Source: Tetradesmus obliquus
Lineage: Eukaryota; Chlorophyta; Chlorophyceae; Sphaeropleales; Scenedesmaceae
DNA length: 64,000 bases
Direction: 5' to 3'
Assembly (NCBI GenBank): GCA_030272155.1
Contig: CP126204.1
Coordinates: forward strand, 2,719,501 to 2,783,500
A program made the position numbers and the translations under genes. Below the pieces are notes generated by a model. That model saw only the letters and a list, made by a program, of their open reading frames with translations. It was not told where the DNA came from and ran no database searches. Shown here piece by piece: positions 55,378 to 64,000 of this stretch. Within the stretch, counting starts at the first letter, position 1; every line of letters begins with the position of its first letter.

Positions 55378-55660
55378 TCACCCTGAAGATGACAGCTGCA
55401 GGCTGCACCGCTGCTGCTGCTGCTTTGATGCGGCTCGCTCTGCTGCCATGTGCTTGGGCCAGTGAGACAGCTTGCTCTGCAGCCACTCCGGCATCAGCAC
55501 CACCAAGCAAGCCATGCTGTATGCCTCAGCAGCAGCAGCATCCAGCTCCTGCAGTGAGGCCACAGCAGACTGCTGCTGCTGCTGCTGCTGCCAGCTGCTG
55601 CTGCTGCTGTAGCCAAACATCGCCTGCAGCTGCTGGCCTGCCTCCCTGTTCTCCTGAGCC

Positions 55661-55701
<41 letters not shown>

Positions 55702-57182
55702 AGACTGAGCTGCTGCGCTGCTGCTAGATGAGTAGGCTGCCGCTCCTCGCAGCAGAACCATGCGGCCGCCAGCAACTGCACCAACACCCCAACCGCTGCT
55801 GCTGCTGCTGCTGCTGCTGTACTTGACAACCCTGCCACCTCCTTGTGGCCCCTGCTGCAGCTGCCGCCGCCCAAACGGCACAATGCTGCTGCTGCTGCTG
55901 CTGCTACGCTGCAGCTTCTGCAATGCTGTCAGCACCTCCAGAAGCCCGCCAGATTCAAACTGCCCCAAATTCGAATTCACAGCAGCCGTCAGCGCCCGCA
56001 GCCACATGCCCGGCGGCCGCAGCCGCAGCTTGGCCACTGCTGCTGCAGTGGTCAGCAGCTGCTGCGCGTCACATTTGTCCAAGGTTTGACCGGACTTTGA
56101 CCAGAATGCGGACAGCCAGAGCGGGCTCGGGGTTGTGTCGAGTTCGGCTAAACCCCAGATCACTTGGGAGATCTGGCCGGGTGTGAAGTGCGGCAGCTGC
56201 TGGTAGCTGCTGCTGAGCAGCTGCAGCAGCCAGGGCCGGGGAGGGGTGTGCTGCAGCGTGCCGAGTGCCCATAGGGTTGCTGACAGCTGCTTTGGAGGGA
56301 AGTGAGGCAGCTGGGGCCCTGCTGCTGTCAGCAGGCGGTCCAGCCACCTGCCAAGTAACAAAGAACAGCACAGTCAGCAGCAGCAGGCATCAGCTTCCGC
56401 AGCTCCATTTGACCTGTGCAGTGTGCTACAAGGCGATGGTGGGAAGTGCGGCAGCTGGGGGCCTGCTGCTGTCAGCAGGCGGTCCAGCCACCTGCAGAGA
56501 AACAGAGAGAGCACAAGGAGCCGCAGGGGAACAGCGGTCAACTACAGCAACAACACTGTTGCGTGCTTACGTGTCACTGAAGCACGAACGGCCACTGAGC
56601 ACTGCCATGAAAAAACATCACGGCTTGAAACATGCAGCGACAATTGCAACAGCGCCTGACGCCTATGCCGACCACTCCACTCAAACGGTTGAGTGCAACA
56701 TGCAGACTCTGTGTCGACAACAAGCACCCACCTGGCGTCCACCTTGCCCTGCCTTGCCACTGCCAGTGCCGTCAGCATATCCGCAACCTCGTGTGACCGC
56801 ACAAGTGTGACAGCTGTCAACAGCGATGCAACGCCCTTCAAACCCAGACGTAACAACAAGCACACACCTAGCGTCCACCTTGCCCGCCTTGGTGCAAGTG
56901 CTGTTAGCACATCCGCAACCTCGCATGACCGCACTAGTGTGGCAGCTGTCGACAGCGATGCAACAACATTCAAACCCAGATGTAACAACAAGCACACACC
57001 TGGCGTCCACTTTGCCCTGCCTTGCCACAGCCAATGCTGTCAGCACATCCGCAACCTCGTGTGACCGCAGCCGCTGCAGCTGCTGCTGGGCACCTAGGCA
57101 GGCCTGCCAGCGGGCCCACAGCCGGCCAGGCAGCTGCAGCTGCAAATGCGCGCAGCTGCGCACAGTGCTGGTCAGGTGGCCT

Positions 57183-57223
<41 letters not shown>

Positions 57224-58159
57224 CAGCAGCAGCAGCAGTGAAGCACGAGAGCGAGTTCACATTTGTTCCTCAAGGAGCATAGATGTCATTAGGTAACGGC
57301 TGACATTGTATGCGGAGCAACGCTACACCCGCTGCCACACGATCAGCCACCCATGTCACCACCCCTGAAACTGTCATAACTCATAACTAACAGTCATTGT
57401 CACCCATTACGCCTCACCTATCCGCCTAACCCGTCCAGCAGCACCAGCAGCCACCAGCTGCCGCACTCGCAGCCGCAGCCGCCACGCAATCCAATGCGGC
57501 GGCTGCAGCTGCAGAACAGCAGCAGCCCACAGCATCCTCGACAGCTGCTGATCTGAAAAGCCTTGGAACTCATCTCCTACTCGCTGCCAAAACACACCCA
57601 GCCATGCTTCTGAAGGGGCTTGCTGCAGCCGCGCAAAGCAGTACAATGCGGATGACAAGTGCGCTGCATCACATGACGCTAGTAGGTTTTGGGTTTTTGC
57701 CAGAATGTGGTGCCCAGCAGGCTGCGGCAGGGGGCAGCGCAGCTTTGCTGCTGCCCACAGCAGCTGACCGAACAGCTCCCCTGGTTGCAGCAGCGGCAGG
57801 TGCAGCAGCGACACACGCAGGCAGGCTTGTAGCCAGCGCCGCGCTGCTGCCAACAACTGCTGCTGCTGAGTCATCACCCCCCGTCCCTCACTACTGCTGC
57901 TAGGGGGCCGTGTGAGTTGCCCCGCCCTCCACATCACAGCAGCAAGCCCATACGCTGCATTGGCTAAGCCCTGAGCGCTGAACTGCGGCAGCAGCTGCTG
58001 CGCGCGCTGCAGCCAGGCTGCTAGCCACCCGGCTGGGGGCACATGGCGCAGCTTCGCGAGCGCATACACGGCCTGTGCTGTGTCGTGTGCGCTGCAGCGG
58101 TCAAAGCCTGCTGCGATTGCAGTGAACAGATCGTCCAGCAGAGCAGGACCAAGTACAAC

Positions 58160-58215
<56 letters not shown>

Positions 58216-58512
58216 GACTGCTGCTACTGCTGGTGGTGGTGGCTGTGTGTGGCATCTGCAGCTGACCTGACCGAAGCTGTGATAGTGCATATGCGAGCAT
58301 GCACAGCTGCCGAGGTTCAAAGCTGGCAAACCTTAAACCATGCGCTGCGTGGTGCAGCAGCAGCTGCAGCAGCTGCAGCAGCTGCGGCGACTGCTGCTGC
58401 TGCTGCTGCAGCAGCAGCAGCTTGGATAAGGCCCAGATGCAGCTGGCTACTGCTCTGGGCCTCATGCTGGGGATACAGCGCTGCAGGTCCGCCAGCAATG
58501 CAGATAGCAGCA

Positions 58513-58549
<37 letters not shown>

Positions 58550-58921
58550 TTGCTGCTGGTGGTGCTGCTGTTGTTGCCAGCTTGGTGATGATGACCTGAA
58601 GCTGCTTCCTGCAACGCTGTGTGTATTATTGCTGCTGCTGCTGCTGATGGAACCACTGCTCCTGCAGTTGACCAGCCTAGTGAGAAAGGCGGATATGTGT
58701 ATGTCATCAAGCGCCTGCCTGTTGCTGCTGTGCAGCTGCAGCAGCTCTACAGCTGAGGCATGCTTGATGCGCGTGGTCAGCTCATGTGTGCTTAAAGCCT
58801 GAACAGCAGAAGGGTTTAGGCTTTGCTGTTTGAAAAGCTGGCGCTGTGTACGATGGAAGTGCTGCAGGGGATGTCCCGTGGCAGCGCCAGCTGCTGCTGC
58901 CGTTGCTGCTGCTCTTGGCAT
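55378..58921 (-). CDS. OPR/FASTK-like helical-repeat protein, probably organellar
   Basis: Three exons (58921-57418, 57180-57000 and 56347-55378) join with phases 1 and 2 to 884 residues. The protein has helical repeats of about 35-40 residues with the pattern F.P.QLS..LWALA.L...P..W: for example RAVASCIWALSKL, PRQLCMLAYALSQL, HDTAQAVYALAKL, AQGLANAAYGLAAV, QLSRMLWAAAVLQL, KQLSATLWALGTL and GQISQVIWGLAEL. Such repeats are common in chlorophyte proteins related to octotricopeptide (OPR) and Tbc2-like or FASTK-like factors, which act in chloroplast or mitochondrial RNA processing and translation. No C-terminal RAP domain is evident. The N-terminus (MPRAAATAAAAGAATGHPLQ) is Ala/Thr-rich with few acidic residues, compatible with a transit peptide. 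PolySer and polyGln tracts interrupt the domain. The third exon's last 60 residues are low-complexity, so the 3' end is less certain. Confidence 0.72.
56440..56985 (-). repeat. Exon echoes in the helical-repeat gene
   Basis: Two donor echoes of exon 2 (56742-56805 and 56868-56935) repeat the HEVAD.LTALA..GKVDAR-coding end with GTG donors. One acceptor echo of exon 3 (about 56445-56493) repeats CAG plus the WLDRLLTAAGPQLPHF-coding start, upstream of the real acceptor at 56348. Confidence 0.85.
57181..57240 (-). repeat. (CTG)n acceptor tract of helical-repeat gene exon 2
   Basis: About 13 CTG units in sense run directly into the GCTGCAG acceptor of exon 57180-57000, with a further five units just beyond. 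Confidence 0.85.
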
Positions 58922-59805
58922 ATGACCTGCAGCAGTTCACACGCAGCAGTCAAACATGCACACAAACCGAAGCCTGTTTTGAATATTCCTGCATAAAAGA
59001 GAAACAGGGCTTGCTTCGAGGTCCAAAAGCGCTTGCTCGGCCTCCCCACGACACTTCGCCGCAAGCCCTGCTCCTGCAAGCAGGTCCCGCCCTCCAAAAC
59101 GGCTCGCACAGCCGTTCATGCATCCGACATACGTTTCAGCCGATCACTTCGCTTCTCGCTCCGTTGGCAGCCAGCCGAGTGATGAGCAGCTCCTGCTGGT
59201 CCACTGCTGCTGTTGTTACGGAGTTGATGCTGTATGCTTGCCTTTACGAATATGAGAAAGCCAACAACCCTTTACCAGCAGCCTATCCTCACCTGCACAG
59301 CTTTTGTACAATGCTATCTGACGAGAGTGACACTCTGGGTCTGATAACAAGCAGCAAGGCAGGGCTCAGGTCTCAACCGCAAGCAACTGCAGTATTCAAG
59401 GGTTATAACGTGCAACTGCACTGCTTGTTACAGTTGATGACCTTGCATTGCACTTTGCATATGGCTTTGCTTGACACCAACTGTAACAAGCATTCTTATG
59501 CTTACCACCCGCTTACCACACCCTTAACTGCACGCACCGCACCACACATGTTGTCTGTCAGTTACACCGCCACCACTCCCAGGGCAAAGGTCTCCACTAA
59601 CCTGGTCTCAACACAGCACCCGAGCGTCACGAGCACGTGTTTGATGCAACTTTTCAGGATGCTTCAACAGCCTGCTTTCATAAACCTGACTGCAATCTCT
59701 GTCAACAGCTGCACACCTCACGACAGCCGCCTGCCATGCTCATATGTAGGCCACTGGCATAAAAAAAAAACAATTAGGCTACTGGCATGCAAGCACAGGC
59801 AAGGT
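58922..59805. other. Region between the two right-hand minus-strand genes
   Basis: Presumed promoter and 5' UTR of the helical-repeat gene and 3' UTR of the LRR-like gene. A plus-strand frame is open across it but has no coding character. Confidence 0.5.
59562..59566 (-). terminator. Probable poly(A) signal of the LRR-like gene
   Basis: TGTAA on the minus strand, about 240 nt beyond the stop codon; another follows at 59428-59432. Confidence 0.4.
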
Positions 59806-59915
59806 TCAGGTCTCAACACACAGCTGTACCGCCCCGCAGCGGCGGCGTGCCATGCTGCAGGCATCACGCTCAGTCAGGGCAACCCCCTGCAGACCAAAGC
59901 AGCGCCTCAGCACCA

Positions 59916-59946
<31 letters not shown>

Positions 59947-60475
59947 GTGGTGGTGGTGCTGCTGCTGGTGCTGAGCTGGACATGTTAACACTGTCTCTGC
60001 AGATCCAGAGCTGCCACCCTGATCATCATCAGCTGCTGCTGCCGCTGCCGCTGCTGCTGCTGCCGCTGCCGCTGCTGCTGCTGCCGCTGCCGCTGCTGCT
60101 GCTGTTGCCGCTGCTACTGCTGCTGCTGCTGCTGCACAGGCAGCCATGTATTCCTCCACTACCTCTGCAGTGATGCAGCTGCAGCCATCAAGCACTATGC
60201 GTGGAATGCACGATAGCAGCGGCCGACTGCTGCTGCTGCTGCTGCTGTGGCAGGGTGCAGGGTAACCATCATCTTCATACACACCACTCAATGCTTCCCC
60301 AGCGGCAACAGCAGCTGACAGCTTGTCAGCCGCACACCTGCCAGCACCACTGCTGCTGTTGCTGCTGCTGCTGCTGCCATGCAAAGCAGGGGCCTCCTCT
60401 CCCAGCAGCAGCCAGCGCATGTGGCTAGGCGCACCGTCAGCATCTATCAGCACCAGCTCACGCAGCGGCACAAAC

Positions 60476-60523
<48 letters not shown>

Positions 60524-62498
60524 ACCTCCTGCAGCACTGCCAGCATCTCAGCCAGCTGCCCCACAAACCAGCTGGCCTCCCGCTGCTGCATTGCTTCAGG
60601 GCCCCATCCAGGCCCTTGAAAGCAGGGGCCCTTCAGCTCTAGCTTGTCTAAGCCTCGCTGCAGCAGCACGCGCCAGCACGCCAGCAGCAGCCGCCGCCGC
60701 CGCTGCAGCACGGCTGCTGCTGCTGCACGCACCTTGCTGATGCTGCGCGGCAGCCACCTGCTGCTGCTGCTGCTAGGATTGGCCTTTGATGATCGGCCCT
60801 TTTTCCCACTAGCCCCCTGTTGCAACACCCCCTGCTGCTGCTGCTGCTGCTGGTCGTCTTCTGCCAGCCATTCTGGTAGCATCTCAGCACCTGCTTTCTT
60901 CAGCCCCGCAGCCGCCTTCTTCCCTAGACACTCCCAAATCTCTCCCACATCAGGCATGCACAGCAGCAGCTGCCGCAAGCACGGCAGGCACTCCGGTCCC
61001 AAAAGATCTGCACTTAAATATCCCTGACACAGCAGCAGCCAATCTACTTCAAGCCTTACTAATGTACTGCCAGCCAGCAGCCGCCAGTGCACACTGTACA
61101 GCCCATGTGCCAGTGCGTCATCCCAGGTGGAGATTACCATCGGGGCGTCATCCGCGTCATCCGATGACGCGACACACGACTTGCTGCTGCTGCTGCTGCT
61201 GAGGAACGGCTCTGGTGCTGCCAGTGCTGACAGAGGCAGTGCCAGAGGCACCTGATAGGGCACTGCTACTGCCTTCAGGTACTCTGGTAGGTCTTCAGAA
61301 AAGAGCTGCAGTGCCCGCAGCTTTGACCGAGCTTTGACTTTGGGGTTGGTCAGGCAGTCTGCACAGGAAGATTGGCAGCACAGGTGAAAGGTGAGCAAAA
61401 CAGGACTCAGAGAATAGCTGCAGCGCCCGCAGCTATGAATGGGCTTCGACTTTTGTTTGGTCAAGCTGTCTGCACAAGAAAGCATCGAGCAGCACCACAT
61501 GTGTGTTGCGATGTCGGAGCATGCTACACACCGTTATGTTGACTGGGATCAAGGAGGCCAGCATTGATACAGCATAAGGTGGCGGCTAAAAATGTGGCAA
61601 GGGCACATGCACGAACAATGTTACTTGCAGGGGCATGTATGCCTGCATTGCTGTATGTTCGTCATTATCTCTTGTCATAATCTCGAGCAAACACACATTG
61701 TATTGATCACTTCGTCGACTGCTGACATGCGAATGGCAGATCTAGATGTCAACAGTGACAACACCCAGCAGACCCACCTGGGCAGCCAATGCGCAGGCAT
61801 GTCGGCGCCGGGGCCGTATGAGCCAGCTTGACATGTCTCAAGTCCAACCAAACTGGCAACAGCATAAACCATTGCACACAAAAACCCTAAAACCTGGCAA
61901 CACCTCACCTGGGCAGCCCATGCGCAGGCATGTCAGCGCCGGCGCCATATCCGCCAGCCTGCACCCAACATAGCAGCCAATGCTGCAAACCTCCAACACC
62001 CTCAACCCTGGCAGTGCCAGCGGCGGCCCCAGCAGTGCTGCTGCTGCTGCCACCACCTTCTGAACTTCCTCCTGCTGTGCTGCTGCCAGCCGCGCTGTTG
62101 CTGCTGCTGCAGCGTGCAGAGAAGCTGCTTCTGCAGCATCTGATGTTGCAGCCTGCTCAATTAGTTTTCTGCGGGAGGTCCAATACAAGTTGCCTGGCAG
62201 CTGCTGCTGCCGCTGCTGCAGCTGCTGCAGCTCTGCTGCTGCTGCTTCAGCGCTGGCTGCGGCAGCGGCAGCAGCAGCGTATGGCAGCAAGCCGGCAAAT
62301 GCAATGGAGTATGCTGCTGCTGTCGCTGCAATGATGGAGACAGAGATAGCGCCTTCGTCGTCTGGGCTAAGGCCATAGTTCTGCTTTGTGCCTGGGTTGT
62401 GGCAACCGTCTGCTGCTGCTGCTGCTGCTGATGCTGCTGCTGTTGCTGCTGCTGCAAGCTGTTGACTTGATGCTGCTGCATCTTCTACTGCTGCTGCA

Positions 62499-62536
<38 letters not shown>

Positions 62537-63738
62537 ATCGGCTGCAAGTTCTTGTGTTGGTGCTGTTGCCAGAGTCGTACAGTCAATGTCTGCTGCTGGC
62601 TCAGCAGCAGCAATAATGTCTTCGTTTTCAGGGCTGCGGCCAGGCTGCTGCTCAGTGCCTGTGTTGCAGCAGCCATCTGCTGCTCCTGCTGCACTGCCTG
62701 TCACTGCCGCAGCAGCACTACCAGCAATGCCTGCAGTCCTACACATCAGCGCAGCAGCAGCAACTAGCAGCCGCTGCGCTGCTGCCAATCCAACATACAC
62801 ATCAGCATCAGCAGCCGCCATCAAATGTCCAGCAGCAGCCAGTGCAGCAGCAGAAACGCAGCCGATTGCTGCTGCATGCATGTGCACGCCTGCTGCTGCG
62901 CCTGCCGCAACAGGCGGTGCCCCTGCTGCTGCTGCGCAGCTTGCTGCATAGTGTGCTGTTCTTATTGCATGTGCTCTTATTGTATCAACACACTGCCATG
63001 TTAGTAACAATTGATATAACGGCTTCCGGGAGAAAGGCGCTAGCAGGGACATCTGTGGCGGCTGGGGCTGCTGCTGCTGCTGCTGTTGCTGCTGCTGTTG
63101 CTGCTCCAGAAGTTGCTGCTGCTGTTGCACTAGTGCCGGCGGCAGCTGCTGGTCAATCCACTGCAGCTGCTGCTGCACCTGCTGCTGCTGCGCCAGCAGC
63201 TGCTGTTCACCTTGCTGCAGCAGCAAATCTTGCATCTGCAAGTCCTGCAACTGCTGGGCAGCAGCAGCTGCTGGTGCAGCAGCAGCAGCAGCATCTGCCG
63301 GTGCAGCAGCAGCAGCAGCAGCAGCATCTGCCGGTGCAGCAGCAGCAGGTGCAGCAGCAGCAGGTGCAGCATCAGCTGGTGCAGCATCAGCTGGTGCCTC
63401 ATCATCATCACCAGCAGCAGCAGCAGCTGGTGGTGCAGCAGCAGCTGCTGCCGCATTTCCTCCATGCACCCCCTGCTGCTGCCACCTGGCCGGCCGCACA
63501 TCTGAGATCCCTAGCAGCCGCAGCTTAGTGAGTCCGGTGTTTCCCGACAGCAGCAGCGGCTGCACAACATGCTGCCAAGACATGTGGTGGCTAGCTTGCA
63601 GCTGCTGCAGCTGTGGCAGCTGAGACAGCAGCATGCGGCTGCCTACACCTGACAGGCTGAGGTAGTGCTGCAGTGTGCCTGTGCTGTCAGACTTGTCAGC
63701 AGGTGCGACAGTGATGCTGCAAGTGAATACAGAGAAGT

Positions 63739-63780
<42 letters not shown>

Positions 63781-64000
63781 GACGGGTTGATTAGCATGCA
63801 TTTCGTTGTGAGGTACAGAGCAGCAAAGCAGCAACAGCTGTGGTAGCTGTTCCAGCAGCATGCGGCTGCCTACGCCAGAGAGGCTGAGGTAGTGCTGCAG
63901 TGTGCCGGTGCTGTCAGTCTCGTCAGCAGGTTCGACAGTGATGCTGCCGGTGCCAGTGGGTGGGTGGAGGGCAGCAGCAGCAGCATGGACAGCATTACTG
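59806..64000 (-). CDS. LRR-like protein with polyGln/polyAla tracts (5' part outside the window)
   Basis: Two exons can be fixed: 63716-61909 (phase 2 in, phase 1 out) and 61358-59806 (phase 1 in, ending at TGA), giving about 1,118 residues. The gene continues beyond 64000. Leucine-rich segments are LTKLRLLGISDVRP, LPGLRVLEVCSIGC, LTCLRMGCP, SKLRALQLFSEDLP, LDKLELKGPCF, LRELVLIDADG and PRIVLDGCSC. They look like degenerate LRR strands, as in plant-type cysteine-containing or F-box/AMN1-like LRRs, but no F-box or other domain is visible here. Long Ala, Gln and Ser/His tracts separate them. The C-terminal part ends in ERDACSMARRRCGAVQLC. No specific function can be named; a role in protein-protein interaction is the usual expectation. 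Confidence 0.6.
60476..60525 (-). repeat. Coding CAG tract (polyGln) in the LRR-like gene
   Basis: About 16 CAG codons in sense within exon 61358-59806. Confidence 0.85.
61405..61480 (-). repeat. Acceptor echo of the last LRR-like exon
   Basis: A diverged copy of GTGCAG plus the start of exon 61358-59806 (D.LTN.KVKARSKLRALQ-coding), now with substitutions that break the frame. Confidence 0.75.
61770..61840 (-). repeat. Donor echo of LRR-like exon 63716-61909
   Basis: A copy of the APALTCLRMGCP-coding end with a GTGGGT donor, about 130 bp downstream of the real donor at 61908. Confidence 0.8.
63737..63960 (-). repeat. CTG tract and acceptor echo of LRR-like exon 63716-61909
   Basis: A CAG tract at 63739-63779 lies just upstream in sense of the acceptor at 63717. 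Beyond it, 63865-63955 repeats GGCAG plus the ITVEPADETDSTGTLQHYLS-coding start and reads on for about 100 bp before diverging. Confidence 0.75.

Noticed and set aside
58846..59988. 380-codon plus-strand open frame across the right intergenic region
   Set aside because: It starts at GTG, overlaps both flanking minus-strand exons, and ends in poly-Leu/Val from CTG repeats. No recognisable protein character.

Overview
The window looks like nuclear DNA of a green alga, most likely a chlorophyte of the class Chlorophyceae. Supporting signs are intron-dense genes with GT-AG junctions, very long CTG/CAG tracts that read as poly-Gln, poly-Ala, poly-Ser or poly-Leu, TGTAA poly(A) signals, an organelle-type helical-repeat (OPR/FASTK-like) protein, and a Penelope-like retroelement whose GIY-YIG nuclease lies upstream of its reverse transcriptase. 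The species cannot be named from the sequence. Nothing bacterial, organellar or CRISPR-like is present. Gene models were built by hand from reading frame, phase-matched splice junctions and comparison of duplicates. Exon positions are exact where an acceptor or donor is quoted and approximate elsewhere.

Layout: (1) 1439-5607 (+), a secreted Ala/Lys/Pro-rich protein built from seven tandem phase-2/2 exons. (2) 7984-30126 (-), a roughly 22 kb gene for an ABCG half-transporter of the plant ABCG24/28 type. It has a signal peptide, Cys-rich ectodomain, complete nucleotide-binding domain, an EF-hand-like and low-complexity linker, and six membrane segments. (3) 30482-36634 (+), divergent from the ABCG gene, a membrane-anchored M43/pappalysin-like zinc metalloprotease. 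(4) 37281-46253, a Penelope-like element with direct terminal repeats; its right repeat is split by a 2,723-bp element with 50-bp terminal inverted repeats. (5) 46635-52863 (+), a tandem paralogue of the protease with the same ten-exon structure. (6) 55378-58921 (-), an OPR/FASTK-like helical-repeat protein, probably organellar. (7) 59806 to beyond 64000 (-), a leucine-rich-repeat-like protein cut by the window edge.

The most unusual property is shared by nearly every gene. Introns are filled with partial tandem copies of the neighbouring exon, here called exon echoes. Upstream of an exon, echoes carry the acceptor and the first part of the exon but no donor. Downstream, echoes carry the last part of the exon and its donor but no acceptor. 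The ABCG gene has more than 60 echoes from about 20 exons; the exon start leading into Walker A alone is repeated ten extra times. The two protease paralogues differ in their echo arrays, so the arrays keep changing. In the 1439-5607 gene, duplication of whole phase-symmetric exons instead produced the coding repeats themselves. Many acceptors are preceded directly by (CTG)n ending in CTGCAG, which suggests the microsatellite doubles as the splice-acceptor tract.

Functionally the window joins surface or secreted products (Ala/Lys/Pro-rich protein, ABCG transporter, two ectoproteases) with a probable organelle RNA-binding protein. The head-to-head ABCG/protease pair could share a 355-bp promoter, but nothing seen proves a common pathway.
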